Assembly (NCBI GenBank): GCA_948567375.1
Contig: OX419756.1
Location: 21,581,001-21,645,000, forward strand
DNA length: 64,000 bases
DNA from: Lunularia cruciata
Lineage: Eukaryota; Streptophyta; Marchantiopsida; Lunulariales; Lunulariaceae
Reading direction: 5' to 3'
Shown: piece by piece, positions 45,371 to 55,364 of the stretch
Layout of the letters: the number at the start of each line of letters is the position of its first letter
How positions within the stretch are numbered: position 1 is the stretch's first letter
Made by a program: the position numbers and the translations under genes
The notes under the pieces: generated by a model
Database searches by the model: none
Seen by the model: only the letters and a program-made list of their open reading frames with translations
Told to the model about the DNA's origin: nothing

Positions 45371-46700
45371 CTACATTGGGCTCTTGGGAGCAATAGTGTC
45401 ATACTCCCGACCACTAGAGGTTCCAACCTCTATGTGAAAAACTCCATCCACTTTGGCTACAAGCTCCACATGTCCTCTAGCTGCATCCCAAGTGGACCAA
45501 GGATGTAATCCAAGTAGCCCAGGCTCACCTGGATGGACTCCAAGTAGACCACTCTCCCTAGTAGCTACTGGTTGTGTCCCAAGAATACCATGTCCACTCG
45601 GTCCATCGCCCCCAACATGTGCTTGAATCATCTCGATAGACATAGGGCTCACAAGTGTCCAAGTGGTGATGCCTATCAAGTGCATCTTATGCTGCTCTGC
45701 CAAACCAAGGCTCACAATCCATGTCAAACAGTTCAAGTCCATAGCTTGACCTAACACTTGATGCCTAGATGCCTCTAATATTGCTGGAATAGCAGTAATA
45801 CTAGTGTGAAAACCCATCACCCACTCTCTCTCATTGGCATTGGGCTCCACTAACTATTGTAATTGTGAGTCCTAAGCAAGTCCAAGTCTAGGTCCTCTCT
45901 CTCAAAAAGCATGAGAGCTTCGGAAACTCATGACTGTGGGAAATGCGGCTCTAGGCTATCTAACTAGGTTCACCATAGCCATAGGTGACCTTTCAGCCAC
46001 TACCACTGTCTGAGACTGACGCCCAACATCCAAGATGTCATCAATGATGCGGTCAAGTCATTGAATCCCATCATATGCACGCTGTAAAACCTTTCTAGGT
46101 AAGAGGTTTGTCCACCAAAGACAAAGAAGATGAGCCCATGATCCCACTCTAGCTACATCCAACAATACATCAGGTCCTATCCAAGAATGGACCTGATGTG
46201 TACTCACCACCACTCTAGTGCAAGAATCACCCATCAAAGGAACATTCTCCAAAAGGTAAGCAGGAGAAACAGACTAATGAACCTAAAGATGTCGTAGTAT
46301 CTGTAACATCTCCCAAAACACACCACAAAAAGGATCCTAAAGACCCAAACCTTGGCCGGCACATGTATGTCCTTGACATGGCCATCTAGAAATCACCAAG
46401 TGAATAGGCCCATGTCTCTCTAGATAATGCACCCCAAGTAAGGAAATGTCTGCTAGTAGGGCCTTCTGGTAACCTCTGTCTATTGACATTGGTAATTACT
46501 CCGGATACCAATAGGCCAAGTGTACCACATTATGTAGAGAGACTTGCCTAGCAGTCTCATCTCTCTACATACAAGTACCTCTGCACTCATATACCCGCAT
46601 GTAATACCATAGCTAGTCCGGTGCTAATGCCACCAATCAACGCTAATAGACATATCCATTCTACTAGATATTGCCAAGCAATGAGTGTGAAATCTAGAGG
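45371..46700 (-). pseudogene. C5-cytosine DNA methyltransferase domain in retrotransposon, copy 2
   Basis: On the minus strand the motifs appear in canonical order and spacing. Motif I: LLALIGGISTGLAMVL near 46,650-46,600. Motif IV: IHLVISRWPCQGHT, with Pro-Cys-Gln at 46381-46373, so the catalytic Cys survives. Motif VI: ENV at 46249-46241 (ENVPLMGDS). Motif VIII: LCLWWTNLLPR near 46,145-46,100. A target-recognition-like gap of about 100 codons follows. Motif IX: NANEREWVMGF at 45841-45809. Motif X: VLGQAMDLNCLTW near 45,757-45,719. The last piece is open to 45371. Frameshifts and stops lie between motifs I, IV and VI. C5 methyltransferases copy or set DNA methylation; here the domain lies between protease and RT. 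A DNMT3/DRM-like or other origin cannot be decided by eye. Confidence 0.82.
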
Positions 46701-46979
46701 TGTCAAAGTAATCAATTCTGGAAGCTCATACTCACACTCATCTCTTGATGTTACAAAGGTTCTACTCCAAGCCTATTGTACGAACTGATCTGCATGTTGC
46801 TATAATGCCTCCTTTGAACTCCACAATGGAACATCCAAGGTGGATGGAACAATCCCACTTGTACTCCAAATCCAAGTGATCTCCTTTGGTATTGGAGTAT
46901 CCTCTACATGGGCATTCCTCTCCAACAAGTCACCAGGCCAAGTAATTGCACCATTGAAAGCTAAAACTGATGTTACCAT

Positions 46980-47420
46980 GGTCCCAGACTGTAGTGAACC
47001 AAGACTGCCACTACTGAAGCTGGTAGACGACATGCTTGTCCCTCACTAGACTGCCAACCTGGTCTATAGGAGGATGTCTCATCCCAATAGTCAATATTGA
47101 AACCCATGGGGTATAACATAGCTCCCCCAACTAGCACATCATATGACTCAACTATTGTCGCAATAGCTTGAGCTCTCACCACCAAGCTATCAATAAGATG
47201 ACCAAGCTGAACTTGGACAACAAGCTCCACACGTGTGATGTACTATGTTGAACCACCACCTAGAGATGTTTGGATCTAAAATAGACATCTCTCCACATTG
47301 GTCTTCCGTAACTCTAGACCGACTACTGCAACCTTCCCCAACATAAGAGGCTGTGCACCAAAGTCTAACAAGACTCTCTATGGTGTATAGACCTTCCTTG
47401 AAGGACCCACCAAATGGAAA
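46980..47420 (-). pseudogene. Retropepsin-like protease remnant, methyltransferase element copy 2
   Basis: On the minus strand LLDFGAQPLMLGKVAV near 47,372-47,325 matches the retropepsin active-site loop (Asp-x-Gly-Ala). It is followed by VVRAQAIATIVESYDVLVGGAMLYPMG near 47,190-47,100, where the ILG/VLVG flap-distal motif is expected, and by SSYRPGWQS. Upstream sequence shows no CCHC knuckle. The domain precedes the methyltransferase. Copy 1 lacks this part. Confidence 0.72.
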
Positions 47421-47907
47421 ATCCCCTTCTGGTTATCCAATATGACAACACCAGGTGTGTATCACGCTCTCTCAAAGGCCGGTCTAGTTGGCAACTCCTC
47501 CAGTCTAGCCGTTGTTGCCTACCATAAACCACTGGTTGCTAAACAGATCCCATGCTCCTCAACCAAGTGAGCTCCACTACCAACCACATGTGCTCTAGTA
47601 GTAGGAACCGCATCATCCTTGCTCTCACAAAGTGTGGTAGCCAACCGGAACACTTGGGTTGGGTCAACTCCCAATGTAAACATGTCACTGGCTGAAAACA
47701 AAGCCGCATAATCAACTGAGCCGCCCCTAACGTCATGCTAGACTCAATCTGTGTAGTAGCAAGTGACGGACTAGCAAGTAGTCTATCATGCACTCCATCA
47801 CCACCTATCACACCTGCACTGGGACGTCTAGGAGCAATGGATGTTTTTTGCAATGCCTTAGATAGCATGAAAGACTGGGGAAGTCTGACTTGTCTCCCAA
47901 CCTCTCC

Positions 47908-48330
47908 TGTAACAATATGGAGTTTAGTGACGAAGTTAGTTGAGCTTACAAAGTAGAGAATAAGACAAAATAGCCTAGAATATTCTAGAAGCATCTAAGA
48001 AGCTTCTTAGGAAGCTTCCTAACTAGTTAACTTGCGCCCTAAGCAGGTAGCTTCTAGAAGGAAGCTTCTAGAAGCTTCTAACTAGCTTAGCTTGCATGCC
48101 AAGTAGGCGGCTTCTAGAAGGAAGCTTCTTGAGAAGCTTCCTAGTTAACTTGGCTTGCACTCCAAGAAAGCGGCTCAAGGAAGCTTCTTGAGAAGCTTCA
48201 AGGGACTTGTATGATACCTATAAATACCAAGGCCGAAGCTCATGCTAGGCATTCGGAGTTTTCCCTCATTCAAGTGTCCCAATGTGAATTTCCATTCTCC
48301 TATTTCTCTCCTCGGTTTCGGTCTTTTACA
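47908..48330 (+). repeat. 5' LTR of chromovirus B
   Basis: 423 bp, TGTAA...TTACA. It is followed directly by the primer site. It holds a cluster of GAAnnTTC modules, a TATA box at 48219-48226 and the presumed RNA start downstream. It differs from the 3' LTR at five positions (A/G, T/C, G/A, G/A, C/T). Confidence 0.97.
47978..48226 (+). promoter_or_regulatory. Heat-shock-element cluster and TATA box in LTR B
   Basis: Heat-shock factors bind inverted GAA/TTC modules (nGAAnnTTCn). Here GAATATTCTAGAA lies at 47978-47990, GAAGCTTC at 47999-48006 and 48011-48018, and a perfect four-module array GAAGCTTCTAGAAGCTTC at 48061-48078. Further GAAGCTTC units follow up to about 48,200. The TATA box TATAAATA is at 48219-48226. 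The 3' LTR repeats the whole arrangement (array at 53302-53319). Heat-responsive transcription is inferred. Confidence 0.75.
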
Positions 48331-48331
48331 T

Positions 48332-48343
48332 TGGTATCAGAGC
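48332..48343 (+). other. Primer-binding site (tRNA-iMet)
   Basis: TGGTATCAGAGC, one base after the LTR, is the exact complement of the initiator-methionine tRNA 3' end and the usual primer site of plant chromoviruses. Confidence 0.95.
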
Positions 48344-48601
48344 AGGAATGGGATAGATGGAATTTATGGACCACCAAATCCACTTCCGCCAAACCATTGG
48401 GACTTTCATGTCCAGATATTACCAAAGCATTGTTTCACACAGTTCATCACCTCACGCTTTGGGCAGGATTTTCTACATATGATCACCGTGTCAGAGGAAC
48501 CCTTGATACTTCCAGTTGTGACTTATGGAGAACGGTGGACGTGTTGTATCTATGTGTTAATCAACTAGATAAATTGAGGGTAGTGGATTAGGGTAGTAGC
48601 A

Positions 48602-49498
48602 ATGGCCGCAATACCGGATGTTATCCTTGCAATGCAACAACAAATCGAGCATCTTACTCGATTGTTGGATGAACGAGACCAGCAACGACGAGAACAGATA
48701 GACAGAGCGCCAGTTCGAGATGGAGAAGATCGCATTCGATTTCCAAAACCCAAGGTGTTTGAAGGCAAGAATGTTCCAGGCACAGTGGAAAATTTTGTGT
48801 TTGACTGTGAACGTTACTTTGAAGCCACCAATCTTCAAGACGAGCGGAAACAAATTCTCTTGGCTTCTAGCCAGTTGGATGGCGTGGCAAAACTTTGGTG
48901 GCGATTCCGAGTAGAAAGAGCTGAACGACAAATTGTTACACCAATTTTGACATGGGCAGAATTCAAGGATGCAATACTTGGTCGATTTCAGACTATAAAT
49001 GCCACCCGAGCTGCACGAGATAAATTGGCGGAGTTGAGGCAGATTGGTTCGGTGAGAAGCTACATCACACAATTTCAGAATATCATCATGCAAATTCCAG
49101 ATATCCAAGAAGGTGAAGTTCTAGATCGATTTGTGCGAGGATTGAAGTCACAAACCAGATTGGAGGTGACCATGCGAGAGCCATAGAACGTAGAAGAAGC
49201 CATGCAATTGGCTGAGCGTTTTGATTCCTTAGTTGCAACAACTTGGTCTCGACCTCGACCTACACAAAACCTATCCGTACCACGAGTGGAAGAACCGGTA
49301 CCAATGGAGATTGATGCTATCCAGCGAAGACCACTTGGCACAGCAGATAGAGAAAGATTACGAAAAAATGGAGGTTGCTTTTATTGTCACCAGGTGGGGC
49401 ATCGCATTGCTGAATGTCCACTCAAGAATGGACAACCTCGACAAGTTGCCCAAGTGGAGGTTGTGGAGCGGAATGATCCGAGAAACGAGGAATTCTAG
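48602..49498 (+). pseudogene. gag: Chromovirus B gag
   Basis: ATG at 48602 opens a 298-codon frame interrupted by a single TAG at 49184-49186 (probably CAG or CAA before). The capsid domain spans residues about 55-190 (PKVFEGKNVPGTVENFVFD, ASSQLDGVAKLWW, RFQTINATRAARDKLAEL). The zinc knuckle CFYCHQVGHRIAEC, CX2CX4HX4C, is at 49376-49417. The N-terminus (residues 8-35) is a short coiled coil. Gag assembles the particle. Its end overlaps the open pol frame by about 20 bases in the -1 frame. Otherwise intact. Confidence 0.93.
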
Positions 49499-52400
49499 TA
49501 GGAGATTTCGAGCCGCCTATTGGGAGCTTGATTAGTTCCAATGGGATTGAAGGCTCGACCTATGCAAGTTTGCTTCACTTGCAAGGTATGATATCTAATC
49601 GGGGTTGTAGAATTTTGGTTGATTCTGGAAGTTCAGAGAATTGCATATCTATGCAAGTGGCAAAGGAATTGGGTATTCCTATCAGGCCAGTGATTGGAAG
49701 TAGTTTGATGATGGCGGATGGTAGAAAGGATTCTGCATTCCGCACCTTGCATCCTGTTACCTTCAAGATTGGGAAGGAGTATTTGGAGTGTATGAGGTTC
49801 GTAGTGGCACCTCTACATTATGATATCATTCTAGGTCTACCTTGGCTTGAATGTCATAAGGTTCAATTTGATTGGACCCGACACCAAATTCAAGTACAAC
49901 ACCAAGGTAGGAATTTCCGATTAGGTTGTTTGGCACCTCTGAGTAAGACACCTAAGAATAGTCAGTCCCAAGATGGGAAGTTTGTCGAGAAGGTAGCCAT
50001 AGAGCGAATCTGGAAGGGAGATGAGTCCCAAGATGGGAAGTTTGCCAGGAAGGCAACCATGGAGCAAGCTTGGAAGAGAGATGAGTCCCTAGAAGGGAAG
50101 TTTGTGAATGAAGCAGCCATAGAGCAAGCTTTGGAGGACGATAAGTCTGTATTCGCGGTGTGGATCAAGCCGATTGCACAAGAACAATCTGAGGAGGGCC
50201 AAGTGCCGCATCAAGCAATGGTTGATCGGATAGTTCAGGAGTTTGCAGATGTGTTTCCGGATGATCTGCCAAAGGGATTACCCTCCGATCGAGGTATGCC
50301 CTTCAAGATCGAGTTATTGCCAGGGAGTACTCCAGTGAGTAGACCAATCTATCGGCTCTCACCAAAGGAGTTGGAGGAGTTGCGAACAACACTTACAGAG
50401 TTGTTGGAGAAGGATTTCATACGACATAGTACCTCTTCGTGGGGAGCACCGGTACTATTTGTTCCAAAGAAGGATGGAGGACTTTGTTTCTGTATTGATT
50501 ACCGTGGGCTCAATAAGCAAACCGTGAAGAATGCATATCCCTTGCCTCGGATCGATGACCTGCTTGATCAACTAAGTGGAGCACGCTACTTTTCCAAGCT
50601 GGATCTTCGTAGCGGCTATTGGCAAATTCCTATTGAAGGAGAGGACGTGCAAAAGACTGCTTTTCGCACAAGGTATGGACATTTTGAGTGGAGAGTTCTA
50701 CCTTTTGGACTCACTAATGCTCCAGCAGTCTTCATGGATCAGATGCATCAAGTGTTGGAGGGACTATTAGATCGGTCCGTGGTGGTGTTCTTAGATGATA
50801 TCTTAATCTATAGCAGGACAGAGGCAGAACATGTGAATCATGTGCAAGAAGTCCTAAGACAACTACGACAGTGGAAATTTTACTGCAAGAAGTCAAAGTG
50901 TGCTTTTTGGCAGAAGGAGGTTACCTTCTTGGGTCATAAGATCTCATCAGAGGGGATCAAGATGGAAGAAGAGAAGATCAAGATGGAAGAAGAGAAGATC
51001 AAGGCCATTACTGATTGGCCTACCCCGAAGGATGCTACAGAAGTACGAGCATTCAATGGACTGGCCAGTTTTTATCGACGGTTCATCCACTATTATGCTC
51101 ACGTGGCTGCACCATTGACTGACCTCTTGGGAAAGAACTCGAGCTTCCAGTAGACCACCAAGCATGAAGAAGCATTCCAGAAGTTAAAGCATATGGTGTC
51201 TTCAAGACCTATTCTTCAACCATATGATCCTCAACTACCTTGTGTGGTTGATTTTGATGCTTCTAACTTTGCAATTGGAGCTGTGTTGCAACAAGAATTT
51301 CCAGATGGACTACATCCAATTGCCTTTGTGTCTCGCCGACTAAATACAGCGGAAAGAAATTACTCTGCTCGGGATCGGGAACAACTTGCAATGGTATATG
51401 CCACCAAGGTATGGAGGCATTATCTCTTGGGGAAACAAGTGATCATGCGAACTGATCACAAGCCATTGTTGCAGACCTTACACCTAGAGCACATGAAGAG
51501 TCGACATCATCGATGGGAAGAGCAACTCCAATTGTTCGACATCAAACTTGAGTACAAACCAGGTCGGTTCCATGTCATCCCTGATGCTCTATCACGACGA
51601 CCTGATTTGAAGTCTCTTCCTCTCATCACGGCAGCAATTACAACGGTGTCAATTGATCCCAAGATTCATAACGAGTTTCGGTTAGCCCTACAGCAAGATC
51701 CCTTCTTCCAAATGGTACACGGTCGTCTAACAGCACGCGACAAGGAGTGCAACACCTTCTCCTTCAAGGAAGGCCTTTTATTCCATGCAGACCAGATCTA
51801 TGTTCCAACCAAAGGTGATCTTCGACTTATGCGCCTTCAAGAAGCCCATGATTTACCAATAGCTGGTCCCATGGGAGTGGACAAGACCTTGGGCACCCTC
51901 CAACGCCAATGGTGGTGGCCCAACATGACACGAGATGTTCGAGACTTTGTCCGATCATGTGAGAGTTGCCAACGGAACAAGGCCAGCAACCAGAAGCCGA
52001 GTGGACTCCTTCAACCACTCGCCATTCCATCCGCTCGCTGGGAGCATGTGAGCTTGGATCTCATCACATCCTTGCCAAAGACAAAACAAGGACACACGGC
52101 AATTGTGGTGTTTGTGGATAAGCTTAGTAAGCAAATCCACTTGGCACCAACCTGTGATACCGTGGATGCTCCAACCTTAGCACAAATCTACTTCGACAAT
52201 GTCTTCAAGCATCATGGGATGCCACGTGTACTCATCTCCGACCGTGATCCTCGATTTACCGGGAAGTTTTGGCAAGCACTCTTCCAGATACTCGGCACCA
52301 AGTTTGCTTTGTCCACGGCCTATCATCCTCAAATTGATGGACAAACCGAACGCGCCAATCAAACATTGGAGGATATGTTGCGGGCCTTTGTCAATGTCCA

Positions 52401-53073
52401 CCATACCAACTAGGATGAATGTCTTGCAGCTGCAGAATTTGCCTACAACAATTCCAAACAGGCAAGCACTGGATTTTCTCCCTTCTTTCTCAATTTTGGC
52501 CAAGATTCGCTTGTTCTAGATTCTCTTCTTGCTCCCCCTCCCTCTCAGGTTCCTCATACTTCTACATTCTTGACCACTATATCCCAATCTCTCCAACAAG
52601 CCAAATCTCACCTCCTTGTTGCTCAGAATCGCCAAAAACAATATGCAGACCATCATCGTCGTGATCTCACCTTTGAAGTTGGTGATAAAGTCATGCTATC
52701 TTCTAGTAACCTCCCTCTCCCACTTGATACCCAAGTTCGTAAACTTGCTCCTAATTGGATAGGACCCTTTGATATCACCCACATTATCTCTCCTGTTGCT
52801 TATCGTCTTGCCTTACCTTGTCACATGCGTATCCATCCTGTCTTTCATATTTCCAAGTTGAAACCCTTTGTTCCTAACCCTTCTTCCTTTTCCTCTCAAG
52901 TCCAACCTCCCCCTCTTCCTGTCCCTATCAATGATCATGAGGAGTACGAAGTTGACCGTATCCTTGCGCGTTGCCATATTCAACGAGGCCGTCACCAACA
53001 TACGGAGTACAAGGTCCTTTGGAAAGGGTATCCCCTTCATGATGCTACATGGGAACCTCTTTCTCACCTCTAG
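49477..53073 (+). pseudogene. pol: Chromovirus B pol (protease, RT, RNase H, integrase, chromodomain)
   Basis: One frame is open from 49477 to 53073 apart from two TAGs: 51151-51153 (a Trp site) and 52411-52413 (a Trp site in HTNWDE). Domains: protease with VDSGSSENC at about 49618; RT with [38 protein letters not shown] and FLDD at 50788-50799; RNase H from 51235 (DFDASNFAIGAVL); integrase zinc finger near 51,840-51,975 with CESC, but AGPMG replaces AGHMG so a His ligand is lost; core Asp in LDLITSLP, Asp in SDRDPRFTG, Glu in QTERANQTL; chromodomain at about 52931-53070 with EEYEVDRIL and WKGYPLHDATWEP, aromatic cage kept. A 21-bp tandem duplication (50956-50997) adds seven residues after RT. 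The final TAG at 53071 may itself be a mutated CAG. Confidence 0.94.
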
Positions 53074-53136
53074 AATGCACAGATGGCCATCAAGGAATTC
53101 GAAGCTTCACTGGCGACGAGGACGTCACCAACTAGC

Positions 53137-53146
53137 GGCGGGGGAA
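53137..53146 (+). other. Polypurine tract of chromovirus B
   Basis: GGCGGGGGAA, two bases before the 3' LTR, in the position from which plus-strand DNA synthesis is primed. Chromovirus A has the same tract in the same place. Confidence 0.8.
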
Positions 53147-53148
53147 TA

Positions 53149-53571
53149 TGTAACAATATGGAGTTTAGTGACGAAGTTAGTTGAGCTTACGAAGTAGAGA
53201 ATAAGACAAAATAGCCTAGAATATTCTAGAAGCATCTAAGAAGCTTCTTAGGAAGCTTCCTAACTAGTTAACTTGCGCCCTAAGCAGGTAGCTTCTAGAA
53301 GGAAGCTTCTAGAAGCTTCTAACTAGCTTAGCTTGCACGCCAAGTAGGCAGCTTCTAGAAGGAAGCTTCTTGAGAAGCTTCCTAGTTAACTTGGCTTGCA
53401 CTCCAAGAAAGCGGCTCAAGGAAGCTTCTTGAGAAGCTTCAAGGGACTTGTATGATACCTATAAATACCAAGGCCAAAGCTCATGCTAGGCATTCGGAGT
53501 TTTCTCTCATTCAAGTGTCCCAATGTGAATTTCCATTCTCCTATTTCTCTCCTCGGTTTCGGTCTTTTACA
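53149..53571 (+). repeat. 3' LTR of chromovirus B
   Basis: 423 bp, same length as the 5' LTR and differing at five transitions. It ends GTCTTTTACA and is followed at once by RNase H coding sequence of a different element. Confidence 0.97.
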
Positions 53572-53573
53572 CT

Positions 53574-54077
53574 AAACCTGATTGGAGTAAGCCTTTCATC
53601 CTCTACACTGATGCTTCTAATGTAGCAATAGGATGCACTCTTAATCAATCAGACCAAGATGGGGATGATCATCCAATAGCTTATGCTAATAGGCAGATGG
53701 TTTCAGCAGAGAAGAACTACTCTGTCAAGGAGAGAGAAGGGTTGGCAGTGATCTTTGGTCTCAAGAAGTTTAGACACTACTTGATTGGAGGGAAAGCCAC
53801 CATTGTCATAGATCACAAGGCTTTGACAGAAGACATCTTCAACAAGCCTTTTGCTGAAGGGAGATTAGCAAGGTGGATGATACTCTTGTTTGAGTATGAC
53901 TACACCATTGAGTATAGGCCAGGAAAGAAACATGCAAATGCTGATTTGTTATTTAGGGCCTATGATCATGATGGAGATGAGCCAGTGGATGATTCCTTCC
54001 CGGATGAGGAACTCATGACAATCTCAGTCACTCAAGAGGTTCTAGTGGAGTACAAGGAGATTGTTTGGATTTTGTGA
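53574..54077 (+). pseudogene. RNase H of the T element
   Basis: Open from the first base after chromovirus B: KPDWSKPFILYTDASNVAIG, then AEKNYSVKEREGLAVIFGLKKF and IDHKALTEDIFNKPF, and the end TIEYRPGKKHANADLL. The catalytic Asp in YTDAS is present. The frame ends in TGA at 54075, but the next codons continue in another frame, so a single-base change near 54,060 separates it from integrase. The RT upstream is absent. Confidence 0.9.
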
Positions 54078-55316
54078 CAAGAGGTAATTTTCCAGAAGGG
54101 ATGCATGCTAGGGAGAGGAAGGCCCTTGCAGCAAGATCTAGACCTTACACAATGGTGGATGATATTCTTTTTCACCAAGGAGCAGATGGTCTACTTCAAA
54201 GAGTAGTGGGCAAAGAAGAGTCTATCTTACTCATTAAGGAGTTTCATGAAGGTTTAGTGTATGGAGGACACTTTGCAAGAAAGATGACTACTTTCAAGAT
54301 TCTAGATGCAGGTTACCATTGGAGAGGAATTTTCAAGGATTGTCTTGATTATTGCAAAACTTGTCATGTTTGTCAAACTTTTGATAGAAAATCTATATCC
54401 ACTCCACCACTTAGATCAATTCCATTGCTAGGACCTTTTGAAAAGTGGGGAATTGATTTTGTAGATCCTCTCAATAGAACCCCAAGTAACAATCGGTATA
54501 TTGTGGTAGTTACTGATTATCTTACCAAGTGGGTTGAGGCTAGACCATTGAGGGACAAGAATGAAGATGAAGTTGGTAGATTTCTTTATGAATACATTAT
54601 CACTAGATTTGGATGCCCTTTGGAGTGGGTTCCTGATAGAGGAGGAGAGTTTACAAGAAGCATTACTACAGCCATGCTACAACATTTCTCTATCACACAT
54701 AGAGTAACTACATCCTATAAGCCAAATTGCAATGGCTTGGCAGAGAGAACAATCAGACCTTATGCATGATGTTGGCCAAAGATGCAGAAATGGAGGGGGC
54801 TAAACATCATTGGGACAAGAGGATTCATGCAATTTTGAGGGAGTATAGGACAACCATGAAGACTCCACCAGATATTCTGCATTTCAATTGGTATATGGTA
54901 TTGAGTCTACCCTACCTATTCACTTTAATCTTTCTTCATTCCAAAGCATTCATAGGAGATTGAAAAAATCACAAGGAGGTGATGTAGAGAAGTCAAGGAA
55001 GGAACAACTCATGGAGTTGGAAGAGGCAAAAGTAGTTGCTATGGTTTGAGTGGAGCAAGCCCAAAGGAAACAAAAGGAGAGCTATGACAAGAGGCAAGGC
55101 AAGAAGAAGGTGGAGCCTTTCAAAGAAGGTGATTGTGTAATGTTGTTTGATTCCATTCGTATCAAGAAAGTGCAAAAGAATTTTTTGCCTAAGTACTTTG
55201 GACCTTTCATAGTGGAGAAGGTGTGGGGCAATTACACATATGATCTCAAGGAGTTGGGAGGAAGACACTTTGATAGGATTAACCATGATAAGTTGAAGAT
55301 GTATTATAGAAGGTAG
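54065..55316 (+). pseudogene. Integrase of the T element
   Basis: The zinc finger is complete: HEGLVYGGHFA and CKTCHVCQ. Core residues are present: Asp in GIDFVDPLNRT, Asp in PDRGGEFTRS, Glu in NGLAERT. A deletion after the Glu near 54,745 shifts the frame, which continues at 54727-54963 (TLCMMLAKDAEMEGAKHHW). A further shift leads to 55050-55316, the GPF/Y-like C-terminal part (KYFGPFIVEKVWGNYTYDL). No chromodomain follows. It is better preserved than most pol remnants in the window. Confidence 0.9.
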
Positions 55317-55364
55317 AGAGACCTTCACTTTGAGGACAAAGTCAAAACTTAGTCCGGGGGTAAA

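Larger units (their letters stand above)
41381..47907 (-). mobile_element. Methyltransferase/PHD gypsy element, copy 2
   Basis: This minus-strand copy carries, in transcript order, protease (about 47,400-46,980), methyltransferase (46,700-45,371), RT (45,110-44,546), integrase (43,680-42,900), PHD finger (42,628-42,073) and 3' LTR. A T LTR (43856-44545) sits inside and replaces about 660 bp covering the end of RT and RNase H, judged against copy 1. The 5' end is cut at 47907 by chromovirus B. The stretch 47421-47907 upstream of protease shows no recognisable gag or zinc knuckle. Confidence 0.88.
47908..53571 (+). mobile_element. Ty3/gypsy chromovirus copy B, nearly complete
   Basis: This 5664-bp element has two 423-bp LTRs, a tRNA-iMet primer site, gag with zinc knuckle, a protease-RT-RNase H-integrase-chromodomain pol and a polypurine tract. 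The LTRs differ at five sites, all transitions, so the insertion is fairly recent. Gag has one in-frame TAG and pol two, and integrase has lost a zinc-binding His, so it is probably non-autonomous. Left flank is methyltransferase element copy 2 and right flank is a T element. No target-site duplication is present (left tctcc, right ctaaa). Confidence 0.96.

Noticed and set aside
47539-47994. 151-codon minus-strand frame crossing into the chromovirus B LTR
   Set aside because: It runs across a transposon border at 47908 and shows no domain; part is a shadow of the protease upstream region.
49477-49530. Programmed -1 frameshift between gag and pol of chromovirus B
   Set aside because: The frames overlap by about 20 bases in the -1 register, but no classical slippery heptamer is seen; a single-base indel is equally likely.
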